Shown in pieces: positions 1 through 8,468 of a stretch of DNA of 33,954 bases. The notes under the pieces were generated by a model. The model was not told the origin of the DNA. It did not search any database and saw only the letters and a list, made by a program, of their open reading frames with translations. Every line of letters starts with the position of its first letter. The first letter of the stretch is position 1. This DNA comes from CAYXVJ01 sp050309435 (GTDB lineage: Bacteria; Bacillota; Clostridia; Saccharofermentanales; Fastidiosipilaceae). The position numbers and the translations under genes are program-made. The DNA lies in assembly GCA_050309435.1 (NCBI GenBank), contig JBNRMJ010000028.1, positions 1 to 33,954 on the forward strand, given 5' to 3'.

Positions 1-864
1 CAGGGCGGTCTACTGGATGTCGCTTTGGCGCCGGACTTTCCTTCCAGCAGATTGCTCTATTTCAGCTTTTCTTCCTTAAGCGGGCAGGGATCTGCGACCG
101 CTGTCGGACGGGCACGGCTTAGTGACGATGAGAGCGTGCTGGAAGACTTTGAAACGATTTTTCGAGCCGGTCCGGACTATGACAACGGTATGCATTTTGG
201 CAGCCGTCTGGTCTTTGATAATCAAGGAAATCTCTTTGTCTCTACGGGCGAACGTTCGGACGGTGCGACTCGCGGTCTGGCCCAAAGGACTGACAACGGC
301 TACGGGAAAATACTTTATCTGACGCCGGATGGTGATGCCGCGGGGGGAGCGCCGTGGATCGAAGACGATCAAGCCTGGCCCGAAGTTTATTCCTACGGAC
401 ATCGTAATGTTCAAGGGCTGGCGATCCATCCGGAAACAGCTGCGCTCTGGGCGGCTGAAATGGGTCCGCGCGGCGGCGACGAATTGAATCTGATCGAACC
501 GGGACGAAACTACGGCTGGCCTGTGATATCCTATGGCATCGAGTACAGCGGAGGCCGGATCGGCGATGGCTTGACCGCACTGGAAGGCATGGAACAGCCG
601 GTATACTATTGGGATCCCGTACTGGCTCCTTCGGGGATGAGTTTTTACAGTTCCGATTTGATTCCCGAGTGGAAGAACAACCTCTTTATAGCGGGTCTTC
701 GGGGCGGACATATCGCCCGACTTCTCCTTGACGGCAAGCGGGTTATCGGAGAAGAGCGCCTGTTGGAGGATCTTGGCGAACGTTTTCGGGATGTAGAGGA
801 GATGGACGGCGCTCTCTTTACGCTTACGGACAGCGGAAAACTATATCGAATTAGCTTAGAATAA
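1..864 (+). CDS. PQQ-type soluble aldose (glucose/sorbosone) dehydrogenase, 5' truncated by window edge
   Basis: The reading frame is open from base 1, so the gene starts upstream of the window; the TTG at 25 is internal, because the residues before it (GGLLDVALAPDF) already match the conserved GGLLD motif of this family. About 287 residues of the beta-propeller remain. Visible family motifs are FGSRLVFDNQGNLFVSTGER, the HRNVQGLAIHP repeat, the stretch around EMGPRGGDELN, NYGWP, and YYWDPVLAPSGM. The family (E. coli YliI, soluble glucose dehydrogenase fold) oxidises aldoses to lactones with PQQ, usually outside the cytoplasm; the N-terminal signal cannot be seen here. Whether this organism makes or imports PQQ is unknown. 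A nearby sugar-acid pathway at 2796-5552 could use such an acid, but that link is inference. Confidence 0.85.
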   Translation, partial: QGGLLDVALAPDFPSSRLLYFSFSSLSGQGSATAVGRARLSDDESVLEDFETIFRAGPDYDNGMHFGSRLVFDNQGNLFVSTGERSDGATRGLAQRTDNGYGKILYLTPDGDAAGGAPWIEDDQAWPEVYSYGHRNVQGLAIHPETAALWAAEMGPRGGDELNLIEPGRNYGWPVISYGIEYSGGRIGDGLTALEGMEQPVYYWDPVLAPSGMSFYSSDLIPEWKNNLFIAGLRGGHIARLLLDGKRVIGEERLLEDLGERFRDVEEMDGALFTLTDSGKLYRISLE

Positions 865-886
865 ACAAGAAAAGAAATCCTGATGT

Positions 887-931
887 TGAAACTTATTTTG
901 CCTTTTTGAACGCATAGAGAGTGCAGGAGGC
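887..931 (+). promoter_or_regulatory. Possible promoter and strong ribosome site before the sigma factor gene
   Basis: The 73-base gap after the dehydrogenase holds TGAAAC at 887-892, which resembles the -35 box of many ECF promoters, and a GCAGGAGG ribosome site about 8 bases before the ATG at 938. No convincing -10 partner was found. Autoregulation by the encoded sigma factor is therefore only a possibility. Confidence 0.25.
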
Positions 932-937
932 TGTTTT

Positions 938-1531
938 ATGTTGCAAGAAACCCCGAACGCCGAATTAGAGGATCGTTTCAACAGACTTTATGAGAAGACT
1001 GTTCGACAGACGACCGCATATTTGATGCCGCGATGCAGACGGCCGGCCGATCTGGATGATCTCCTTCAAGAGACGTATCTGGAGCTCTACCGCGCGTTGA
1101 ATCGCCCCGGTTTTCTGAGAAGGCTTCGTTCCGGCGAAGCGCTGGTTCGCCAAATAGCCAAACAGCGTCTTTATCGCTACTACCGCCGGACAGAAGGCTT
1201 ATATGAATTTTCGCTGGTATTGCCTGTCGGCGATGAAGACGATCTATCTGTCAATATGGGGGACATACGGCAACTTGAACACTTCCTGGAATCGGCTCCC
1301 GATGATCTGGAGTTTGATCGCCTCGTTATGGCTGTAATTCAAGAGGAGCTCCGGAATGCGAGCGAAATCGATCGTCGGATCGTCACCATGCGCTATGGCC
1401 TGGAGCTCTCGCTAGAGGAAATAGCCGGCGCCCTTGATTGTCCGGTCGGTACGGTTAAGAGTCGCCTTTATCGTTTCTTGAAGAAAATGCGCGATGCCGG
1501 GGAGAAACGGCAGCAAGGAGGTTTCAAATGA
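938..1531 (+). CDS. RNA polymerase sigma factor, ECF / sigma-70 family
   Basis: This 197-residue protein has the ECF layout: a region 2 helix bundle in residues 10-75 (DLDDLLQETYLELYRAL is the typical sigma-2 helix, followed by ALVRQIAKQRLYRYYRR) and a region 4 helix-turn-helix near residues 140-190 (IDRRIVTMRYGLELSLEEIAGALDCPVGTVKSRL). It would direct RNA polymerase to a small regulon in response to an envelope or nutrient signal. The stop overlaps the start of the next gene (ATGA at 1528-1531), so the two are translationally coupled, the usual arrangement for an ECF factor and its membrane partner. A GCAGGAGG ribosome site supports the start. The specific ECF group could not be assigned. 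Confidence 0.9.
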   Translation: MLQETPNAELEDRFNRLYEKTVRQTTAYLMPRCRRPADLDDLLQETYLELYRALNRPGFLRRLRSGEALVRQIAKQRLYRYYRRTEGLYEFSLVLPVGDEDDLSVNMGDIRQLEHFLESAPDDLEFDRLVMAVIQEELRNASEIDRRIVTMRYGLELSLEEIAGALDCPVGTVKSRLYRFLKKMRDAGEKRQQGGFK

Positions 1532-2733
1532 AAAAGAATAACCATGACCGCCTGCGACGCAGTGTCATAAGCGAACTGCCCGACTTCGAGTCCATTAGGA
1601 AAAATGTATTGCGAGAGGGAGGCAAAGAGATGAAACGTAGCGAAAACAGAAGTGAAGGTCCGTGGGGAGAGGGAAGCAGAATGCCGCGTCGCGTTGTTGC
1701 GTTCATCTCGACTGCAATCGTTGCCCTGTTGCTGGTGGTTTTCCTGCCGAATTTGTATTCGGGAGGAAGTAGCGGTACAAACGACTCCGGTGCTCCGGTA
1801 CCTCCGGAGAGCACGAGAACTCAAGTATCGCCTGAACCTGCGACTTCTGAGACATCACCCGGTACAAACGATGGTACGACTATTATAGGTGTGTCTGCTC
1901 AAGTTTTAACCGGTCATCTGGAAACGGGAGGGGCCTCGTTTAAAGTTACGAACACAGGAGACTTAGCTTTTACTTATGGCGGAGGTTTCCATTTACTGCG
2001 CTACGAAGACGCTGCCTGGGTACAGCTCGAGCCTCATACCGACATGATTGTCGCAGCGATTGCCTATAGCTTGGAGCCGGGCGAAACCGCTTACATCTAT
2101 GCCAACTGGGAACCGTATTACGGTGCCCTGGAGAGCGGCCTGTACCGTTACGTCAATGACGATATCGTGGCCGAATTCGAACTGACGGCCGACAGCAGAC
2201 CGGGTCCGGGCCTGATAGTACCGCCCGCCGACTACAACGAAGAACTGATTAGGATCAGCGAAGCCGGTGAGATAATAATGACCCTTGATCCTGTGACCGA
2301 TTTAGGCAGGTTGAAGCTAAGGGTGGAAAACACAACAGATACACCGTACTTATACGGAGCGGAATATGTCTTGTTCATGGAGATACCGGGACAGGAAAAC
2401 AGTGACGCACCGCTTCGGGAGCGTTGGGCTTATGTTGCTTTCCTCCCTAATACAGGTTTTGATCAGGTGGGCTACGAACTAACAGCGAAGGCGCAGGTCG
2501 AGGAAGAGATAAACCTGATGTATAACTACCGCCTCGAGCGTGCAGGGACTTACCGTCTGTTGAAGTCTTTTTTTCCTGACCATAACTTTGCCGACAGGAT
2601 CAGTGTCACGACAAGCTTTATGGTTTCGGATGCCATGATCGAGTTGCAGCCGGAAGTCAGTTATCCGACGGACAACGGAGGAAAAGAAAACAGCCGGGAA
2701 ACGGCTGCCATGAACGAGACGACAAGAAATTAA
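1528..2733 (+). CDS. Membrane-anchored protein with two Big_14-like Ig domains, probable sigma-factor partner
   Basis: 401 residues. A polar N-terminus of about 52 residues is followed by one membrane segment (residues 56-76, RVVAFISTAIVALLLVVFLP), a Ser/Thr/Pro-rich linker, then two extracellular repeats. The first (residues 130-220) carries NTGDLAFTYGGGFHLLRYED and SLEPGETAYIYANWEPYYGAL, the signature of the Firmicutes Ig-like domain I know as Big_14 (PF20251). The second (residues 245-360) is a more diverged copy. The topology, inside-out with a short cytoplasmic part, and the 4-base overlap with the sigma gene suggest an anti-sigma or sensor role, although no classical zinc anti-sigma motif is visible. 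Two starts have good ribosome sites: ATG 1528 (AAGGAGG) and ATG 1630 (GGGAGG), the second removing 34 residues. Confidence 0.7.
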   Translation: MKKNNHDRLRRSVISELPDFESIRKNVLREGGKEMKRSENRSEGPWGEGSRMPRRVVAFISTAIVALLLVVFLPNLYSGGSSGTNDSGAPVPPESTRTQVSPEPATSETSPGTNDGTTIIGVSAQVLTGHLETGGASFKVTNTGDLAFTYGGGFHLLRYEDAAWVQLEPHTDMIVAAIAYSLEPGETAYIYANWEPYYGALESGLYRYVNDDIVAEFELTADSRPGPGLIVPPADYNEELIRISEAGEIIMTLDPVTDLGRLKLRVENTTDTPYLYGAEYVLFMEIPGQENSDAPLRERWAYVAFLPNTGFDQVGYELTAKAQVEEEINLMYNYRLERAGTYRLLKSFFPDHNFADRISVTTSFMVSDAMIELQPEVSYPTDNGGKENSRETAAMNETTRN

Positions 2734-2795
2734 TCAAAATACAGCAGAAAAACGAGCCGTGATCTATGCTAATATCAAGTCAGGGGAGGAATCTT

Positions 2796-3734
2796 ATGCC
2801 TGATTTGATCACGATTGGCGAGACCATGGTTGCGTTTATTCCCGAAGACGGCGCCCGACTGTCGAAAGGGGCATGTTTAGGCATGCGTATCGCAGGTGCC
2901 GAGAGCAATACGGCGATTGCCCTGGCGCGACTTGGGCACAGTGCCGCATGGATCAGCCGCCTGGGCCGGGATGCCTTCGGGAGTTTTGTCCTTCGTTCGA
3001 TCGAAAGCGAGGGAGTAGATACTTCGCAGGTCAGAATTGATTTCGCTCATCCTACGGGAATCATGTTTAAAGACATTAATCCCGGATCTGAAACCATCGT
3101 CCAATACTATCGCAGCCATTCGGCCGCAAGCTTCCTTTTACCAACGGATCTCGATGCCGCCTTTTTTAAGGTTGCCGGGATCCTTCATATTACCGGCATT
3201 ACGCCTGTCTTAAGCGAGAGTTGTCACGAGACGATTCGAAGGGCGATTGCTCTGGCCAGAGACGAGGGCCTGCTAATCAGTTTCGATCCCAATATCCGCA
3301 AGAAGTTATGGAAGGACAAGGATTATACGCCCCGGCTTTTGGAGTTGCTGGCCTTGTCGGATATTGTCCTGACAGGTTTATCCGAAGCCGAAACACTCTT
3401 TCAAACCAGGGAGATCCATACCGTCGCGGATCGTATCTTTAACTATCCTCAAGTGAAGTACGTGGCCGTTAAGAACGGCGAAAAAGGTGCGCTGGTGGCA
3501 AGCCGGAGCGAGCGTATCCATATCGAGCCGATTCCCTGTCACAGCATTGATCCGGTCGGTGCCGGCGACGGCTTTAATGCCGGTTTCCTGCATGGGATTC
3601 TGGAAGGAAAGGATCTTCGAAGCTGCGGCCTTTACGGCGGCATTATCGGTGCTCTGGCGACAGAAACGACGGGCGACATCGAGGGCTATCCGACTTTGGA
3701 ACGATTGAATTCACTGGCGCGTTTATATACTTAA
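2796..3734 (+). CDS. kdgK: 2-keto-3-deoxygluconate (or -galactonate) kinase, PfkB family
   Basis: 312 residues when started at ATG 2796, which has GGGGAGG 7 bases upstream and gives the usual PfkB N-terminus (MPDLITIGETMV); the in-frame ATG at 2766 has no ribosome site. The substrate-binding GxESN-type motif is at residues 34-38 and the PfkB signature DPVGAGDGFNAGF at 252-264, with D258 as catalytic base. The family phosphorylates 2-keto-3-deoxy sugar acids at C6 in the cytoplasm. The next genes encode the aldolase and the dehydratase of the same route, so the three form an operon. The classical galactonate kinase DgoK belongs to another family, so this PfkB enzyme either handles the galacto epimer or the dehydratase acts on a gluconate-type acid. 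Confidence 0.88.
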   Translation: MPDLITIGETMVAFIPEDGARLSKGACLGMRIAGAESNTAIALARLGHSAAWISRLGRDAFGSFVLRSIESEGVDTSQVRIDFAHPTGIMFKDINPGSETIVQYYRSHSAASFLLPTDLDAAFFKVAGILHITGITPVLSESCHETIRRAIALARDEGLLISFDPNIRKKLWKDKDYTPRLLELLALSDIVLTGLSEAETLFQTREIHTVADRIFNYPQVKYVAVKNGEKGALVASRSERIHIEPIPCHSIDPVGAGDGFNAGFLHGILEGKDLRSCGLYGGIIGALATETTGDIEGYPTLERLNSLARLYT

Positions 3735-3755
3735 GATCCTGTAAAGGAGAGACCT

Positions 3756-4385
3756 ATGCGAGAGATCATAAAAGAGAATCCTGTCATGGCTATTTTCCGG
3801 CATCTGCCCTTTGAAGAGACGATTGCTTATACCGAGGCGATCTATCAAGGCGGGATCCGGGCGTTCGAAGTGGCGTTTAATTCGCCCCGGGCAGCTGAAC
3901 AGATCCGCCTGCTTCGCGATCATTTCGGCGATTCGGCTCTGATCGGTGCGGGGACGACCATTAGTGTGGAGCTGGTGAAAGCCGCGATCGATGCCGGTGC
4001 AAGCTTTCTTCTGACGCCTTCGGCGAACAGAGAGGTACTGGAATATGCGGCGAAACATGAGCTTTTACTGCTTCCGGGTGTGATGACGCCTACGGATGTG
4101 GATTTGTGCCGGAACTACGGTTTCAAGACTTTGAAGCTGTTTCCGGCGTCTTCTCTGGCTCCCGATTATCTCTCCAATCTGAAAGGTCCCTTTGACGATA
4201 CCGAATACGTGGCTGTCGGAGGTGTCACGCCCGATAAGCTGGAGACGTTTTACCGGCAGGGATTTATCGGGGCCGGTATCGGCAGTCAGCTGCTTCCCAA
4301 AGCCTTAAGAGAAGCCCCGGATTTCGAAGCGATTCGCGCATATATTAATGAGATTGTTCAAGCAAATCCATGGAAAAAGAACTGA
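3756..4385 (+). CDS. eda: KDPG / KDPGal aldolase, class I
   Basis: 209 residues, the normal length for 2-keto-3-deoxy-6-phosphogluconate aldolase. The Schiff-base lysine is K127 in LKLFPAS, the catalytic glutamate is E38 in FEVAFNS, and the glycine-rich phosphate loops GAGTT and VAVGGVTPD are present. It cleaves the phosphorylated keto-deoxy acid to pyruvate and glyceraldehyde-3-phosphate. An AAAGGAG ribosome site precedes the ATG, 21 bases after the kinase stop. Context does not tell the gluco from the galacto form (DgoA) of the enzyme. Confidence 0.9.
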   Translation: MREIIKENPVMAIFRHLPFEETIAYTEAIYQGGIRAFEVAFNSPRAAEQIRLLRDHFGDSALIGAGTTISVELVKAAIDAGASFLLTPSANREVLEYAAKHELLLLPGVMTPTDVDLCRNYGFKTLKLFPASSLAPDYLSNLKGPFDDTEYVAVGGVTPDKLETFYRQGFIGAGIGSQLLPKALREAPDFEAIRAYINEIVQANPWKKN

Positions 4386-4403
4386 GGCAAGAAGGAGATC
4401 GTT

Positions 4404-5552
4404 ATGAAAATTACGGCAGTCAATACCTATCTGGTTCGCCCGCGCTGGTGCTTCGTCGAGATTCTAACGGATGAAGGTTATACAGGCTGGGGAGAGCCGG
4501 TTCTCGAAGGACATGCGGCTACGGTTGAGGCCTGCGTCATAGAGATGAGCTCTTATCTCATCGGAGCAGATCCCATGCAGATCGAAGACCTCTGGACGAT
4601 GCTTTACCGTTCCGGTTTCTATCGCGGCGGAGGTGTTTTGATGAGTGCGATCGCGGGTATCGATCAGGCACTCTGGGATATAAAAGGAAAATTCTACAAC
4701 ACGCCTGTATACGACCTCATGGGAGGAGCCTGCCGTGAAAAGGTTCGCGTGTATTCCTGGGTGGGAGGAGATCGTCCTCGTGATGTGGCAAGCGCCGCCA
4801 AAGCCCGACAAGACGCCGGGTTCACGGCCGTAAAGATGAATGCGACCGACGAGCTTCAGTATATCGACAGTTACGATAAGATCGATGCGGTCCTGGAGCG
4901 TGTGGCGGCGATCCGCGAAAGCTGCGGCAGACATTTTGGCATCGCTATTGATTTCCATGGCCGGGTTCATAAGCCCATGGCGAAAGTTCTGGCGAAAAAG
5001 CTCGAAGAGTTCGATCCCATGTTCATCGAGGAACCTGTCCTTTGCGAACAGATGGAATATTTCCCGGAAATAGCCCGGGCCTGCAACATTCCGATCGCGA
5101 CCGGAGAGCGCCTGTTCAGTAAGTACGACTTTAAACGCCTGCTGCAGATCGGCGGCGTGGATATCATTCAACCCGATCTTTCGCATGCCGGGGGTATTAC
5201 CGAGGTCAAGAAGATTGCTGCCATGGCCGAAGCCTATGATGTGGCGCTCGCACCTCACTGTCCGCTTGGCCCCATTGCGCTGACTTCATGTCTTCAGATC
5301 GATGCCACTTGCCATAACGCGGTGATTCAGGAGCAGAGCATCGACATTCATTACAATGTCGGTAAGTCGGTTTTGGATTACGTGAACAATGCCTCGGATT
5401 TTGATTTCATTGACGGCTTTGTGAAGCTGCCGGTCCTGGCCGGCATCGGTGCGGATGTGAATAAGGAGCTCGTTGTGGAAGAAGCTCTGACGCCTCATGC
5501 CTGGAAAAATCCGGTCTGGCGCCATGAAGACGGTTCGATCGCAGAGTGGTAG
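4404..5552 (+). CDS. dgoD: Galactonate dehydratase-like enolase-superfamily enzyme
   Basis: 382 residues, full length. The enolase-superfamily metal ligands are visible in order: D and H in AIDFHGRVH (about residues 184-187), E in FIEEPV, and E in TGERLF. A QPDLSHAGGITE strand, the histidine in LAPHCPLGP and the late glutamate in VIQEQSIDIHYN follow, as in D-galactonate dehydratase. It would dehydrate a sugar acid to 2-keto-3-deoxy acid, feeding the kinase and aldolase immediately upstream. AAGGAG lies 8 bases before the ATG. The exact substrate (D-galactonate or an epimer or deoxy acid) cannot be fixed from motifs, so the gene name is provisional. No transporter for the acid lies in this window. 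Confidence 0.8.
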   Translation: MKITAVNTYLVRPRWCFVEILTDEGYTGWGEPVLEGHAATVEACVIEMSSYLIGADPMQIEDLWTMLYRSGFYRGGGVLMSAIAGIDQALWDIKGKFYNTPVYDLMGGACREKVRVYSWVGGDRPRDVASAAKARQDAGFTAVKMNATDELQYIDSYDKIDAVLERVAAIRESCGRHFGIAIDFHGRVHKPMAKVLAKKLEEFDPMFIEEPVLCEQMEYFPEIARACNIPIATGERLFSKYDFKRLLQIGGVDIIQPDLSHAGGITEVKKIAAMAEAYDVALAPHCPLGPIALTSCLQIDATCHNAVIQEQSIDIHYNVGKSVLDYVNNASDFDFIDGFVKLPVLAGIGADVNKELVVEEALTPHAWKNPVWRHEDGSIAEW

Positions 5553-5584
5553 AGATACCGGTTTTAATCTTATTCTTACAGGAT

Positions 5585-5618
5585 AAAAGACCGAGGAATT
5601 AAACTGCCCCGGTCTTCG
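5585..5618 (-). terminator. Rho-independent terminator of the DUF4153 gene, weakly bidirectional
   Basis: AAGACCG (5587-5593) pairs with CGGTCTT (5610-5616). Read on the minus strand the stem is followed by a short T run (TCTTTTATCC), so it best serves the minus-strand gene that ends at 5647. It also lies just after dgoD and may help end that operon. Confidence 0.6.
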
Positions 5619-5646
5619 TTATGGAAAGTTACTGTCAGGCTTGCAC

Positions 5647-7494
5647 TTAATTCTCGCTAAGCAGAACCGATCGGAGATTGAACCAGTACGTCATTTGATT
5701 GACGCCGGGCTCCTGACTGATCATGACGGAATCGAAGATCAGGAGCAGAGTCGCCTCCGGTGTAGCGAGAAGATAAGTTAAGTCCTCTGCCGTGGCTTCC
5801 CGAACGCCGGATGCGCTTAGCGGAAAGTCCTGTAAAATCTGATCGACATAAGCCTGAATATTCTCGTTGTAGATCTCTTCTTCGTCCAGCGTGAGCGTCA
5901 GGCGGGGTATGGTCGAATCTTTCGCATCCCAAACGAGCTCATAGTTTCCTTTTGTTCCCGAAACTGTACCGCTTAGGGTTGTAGCCGCGACATCGCCCTT
6001 GGCTTCGCCGAAAATAAAGACAAAGTCGTATGCCGAGATGTCAATGCCGGTGCCCGGTTGAACGATTCTGCTGCTCTGGTATTGCGAATCCGGTCCGTCG
6101 GTAAAGCCGGTCATGCTAAAGCCAAAAGCCTCGGAGAAGTAAGCCTCCTCCAGCATGCGGCTGTCAAACCAGCCCGGCAGTCGCTCATAGTCGCTCCAGG
6201 CCAGGAGCATGACGATGTTCGTGATATCGGAACGAACTTCGGCGCTTGGTGTTTCCGCCGCCGGGCTAAGCTCGCCGTTTTCCAGCATACCTTCTTCGGT
6301 CAAGATGGCTTCCAGACGATTGACCTGGAGTTGCACGGGCAGATCGGCCGCACCGACACGAGGCAAGACGGCGACGATCATCAGCACGGAGGCGAGAAGC
6401 ACCATGGGCAGATGGGCTCTCTTCTTGAGCAGAATCAAAAGAATCGCGCTGACCGTACCGAAGATTGCGACTAAAATAAACCAGTAGTATTCACTTGTTA
6501 AGCCGTCTTCTCGGATTTGTCCGATCAGGCTCCAAATGGCAAAGGCAATAATCACGAGCAGGTAATAGGGGGATGCGGCGCGATAAAAGGACGCCAACTT
6601 ACTCTCGTAATGCGTGACCATGATGTGTAAAAAAAGCGTGACAAGGGCATAGCTGCCGATTGTACCCGAGAGAATACCGACCAGCGGTGCTTCGCCCGGC
6701 AAGAGGATTCGAATGACCCAGGCCAGCAGAACCAGCGTAAAGGCCAGTATAATCGGGATGAGGATATATTCGAAGAGGATCTGGATGAAACGCGGTTGAT
6801 CCTGCGCCGAAGCTCGTTTGGGATCCGCGGCCGCGGGATCGAAATCGGGGAAGTAGCCGACGAAGATCGTGAAGGCCAGGAAACCCGCGATCGTGCTCAG
6901 GTAGGAATAGACCGTATTGCTCATCTGCGGGAACAGCAGTGCTTCGATCGCTCCGGCGACTGCCGCAACGCCGCCTCCGATCACGAGACCGTAAACCAGA
7001 GCCACGAAGAAAGCCTTCAAGCTCATGAAATAGGCTCTCGAGAAATCCGAGACTGCGGGCGGATAGGCCGCTGCAGCAATAAAGGCAAGCATACTGATCG
7101 CGCTGGCCACCAGCATCCTCGATACGGCCGGGTCCGACAGGACCAGGCTGCTTGTATAGGATCGCTCTTCTCCTCCGAAGAAATAAAGGAGTATAAAAGA
7201 GACGGCGGCGGCAGCCAGGCCGGCCAGATTGGCAGCGAGGAAGGCGTTGCTTCCTTTCGAGCGGGTTCGCGTATAAGTTATCGCCGCCAGGGAGAAGATA
7301 CTGCCGAAGACCAGCGCCCACTGCAGACTGTCGAGCAGGAATGCGCCGGACAGGACATTTCGATCCTGCGATTCGATTTTAACGATGACGATCAGCGTAA
7401 AGGCGATGGCCATGGCCATGACCGCGGGAAAGCGGCGGAAGGCCTTGGCACTGCCTGAAAAAACAGAGGCAAGCGATTTTCTAAACATGCTCAT
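5647..7494 (-). CDS. DUF4153-type polytopic membrane protein
   Basis: 615 residues. The first two thirds (residues 20-400) contain about eleven or twelve hydrophobic segments, with arginine/lysine-rich loops on the probable inner side. The last third (residues about 400-610) is soluble and likely lies outside: it has acidic strands such as DFVFIFGEAKGDVAATTLSGT. The overall build matches the DUF4153 family of uncharacterised Firmicutes membrane proteins; I recognise the layout, not a function. The gene stands alone between the dgoD operon (convergent) and the isomerase gene (divergent). GGAGG on the minus strand just upstream of the ATG supports the start. Confidence 0.6.
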   Translation of the reverse strand: MSMFRKSLASVFSGSAKAFRRFPAVMAMAIAFTLIVIVKIESQDRNVLSGAFLLDSLQWALVFGSIFSLAAITYTRTRSKGSNAFLAANLAGLAAAAVSFILLYFFGGEERSYTSSLVLSDPAVSRMLVASAISMLAFIAAAAYPPAVSDFSRAYFMSLKAFFVALVYGLVIGGGVAAVAGAIEALLFPQMSNTVYSYLSTIAGFLAFTIFVGYFPDFDPAAADPKRASAQDQPRFIQILFEYILIPIILAFTLVLLAWVIRILLPGEAPLVGILSGTIGSYALVTLFLHIMVTHYESKLASFYRAASPYYLLVIIAFAIWSLIGQIREDGLTSEYYWFILVAIFGTVSAILLILLKKRAHLPMVLLASVLMIVAVLPRVGAADLPVQLQVNRLEAILTEEGMLENGELSPAAETPSAEVRSDITNIVMLLAWSDYERLPGWFDSRMLEEAYFSEAFGFSMTGFTDGPDSQYQSSRIVQPGTGIDISAYDFVFIFGEAKGDVAATTLSGTVSGTKGNYELVWDAKDSTIPRLTLTLDEEEIYNENIQAYVDQILQDFPLSASGVREATAEDLTYLLATPEATLLLIFDSVMISQEPGVNQMTYWFNLRSVLLSEN

Positions 7495-7668
7495 CTATCT
7501 ACCTCCAAAAACTATGAATCGAGCACATCAGGTACTCCCAATTTGAGTATATGCTTGAAAAGCAGGGGCACTCGCATCATCCGGCACAGCGGAATTTCTG
7601 CTATATTGATTGTAGATTGCTGCGAGCGTATCCTCAGTATATACAAGTTAAAGAGGGAGATGTCAAAG

Positions 7669-8418
7669 ATGCATATATCGGTCTGTACAGACGCTGTTTT
7701 CGCCGGGAAAGATACGGCGGAGGCGATGCAACTTGTCAAAGAGGCGGGCTTTTCCGCCATAGAATTCTGGTCCTGGGAGAATAAGGACATCGATGCGATC
7801 GACCGGATGCGCCGGGAGCTGGATATGAAGGTCGTGGCTTTCTGCACGAGTTTCGTATCGCTGACAGATCCCGCCGCGAGAGACGCCTATCTGGCGGGGT
7901 TAAAGAAATCGGCAGAGGTGGCAAAGCGACTCGACTGCGGTATCTTGATTACACAGGTCGGTAATAAACTCAGCATGGAGCCCCAAGAAGACTTCGCGAA
8001 TATCGTGAGAGGTCTTCGCGCCTGTGTGCCTTTTCTGGAAGAACGCGGCATCGTCCTCGCGATCGAACCGCTCAATACCAGAGTCGACCACGGCGGTTAT
8101 TATCTGGAATCTTCAGATGAAGCGGCTAGGATCATTGACGAAGTCGGCAGCTCGCAGGTGAAAATGCTCTTTGATTTTTATCATCAGCAAGTCACGGAAG
8201 GCGATGTCATCAGAAGAAGCACGTCGATGCTGGATCGAATCGCGCACTTCCATGCCGCGGGTAATCCCGGCCGCCACGAACTTGATCTCGGCGAGCTTAA
8301 TTACCGGGCGATCTTCGAAGCTTTGGACAGACATGGCTGCGAGGCTTATGTCGGCCTCGAGTATATGCCGCTGGAAGCATACGGAGAAGGTCTTAAACGT
8401 ATAAAAGAATATGCATAA
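7669..8418 (+). CDS. Sugar isomerase/epimerase-like TIM barrel (hydroxypyruvate isomerase-like)
   Basis: 249 residues if started at ATG 7669, which sits about 11 bases after AGAGGGA and gives the typical N-terminus MHISVCTDAVF; ATG 7660 (three residues longer) is the alternative. The xylose-isomerase-like barrel signatures are present: GFSAIEFWSWEN, the metal glutamate in LAIEPLNTRVDH, KMLFDFYHQQ (metal aspartate), IAHFHAAGNPGRHEL (metal histidine), and the final glutamate in YVGLEYMP. The closest known enzyme type is hydroxypyruvate or 2-oxo-tetronate isomerase. It is followed by a terminator and appears to be a single-gene unit. Substrate unproven. Confidence 0.75.
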   Translation: MHISVCTDAVFAGKDTAEAMQLVKEAGFSAIEFWSWENKDIDAIDRMRRELDMKVVAFCTSFVSLTDPAARDAYLAGLKKSAEVAKRLDCGILITQVGNKLSMEPQEDFANIVRGLRACVPFLEERGIVLAIEPLNTRVDHGGYYLESSDEAARIIDEVGSSQVKMLFDFYHQQVTEGDVIRRSTSMLDRIAHFHAAGNPGRHELDLGELNYRAIFEALDRHGCEAYVGLEYMPLEAYGEGLKRIKEYA

Positions 8419-8464
8419 GCCCGGCATTCACCGAGCTCGTGCTCGAGTAAACGGGTTTATTTTA
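8417..8464. terminator. Bidirectional terminator between convergent genes
   Basis: AAGCCCG (8417-8423) pairs with CGGGTTT (8452-8458, one G-U pair), followed by ATTTTAAGTTTT on the plus strand. An inner GAG...CTC stem may extend it. It separates the isomerase (ending 8418) from the minus-strand gene ending at 8469. Confidence 0.6.
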
Positions 8465-8468
8465 AGTT

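Noticed and set aside
4464..5258. Open frame of 264 codons antisense to the dehydratase gene
   Set aside because: The plus strand carries all enolase-superfamily metal ligands; the minus frame has no recognisable domain.
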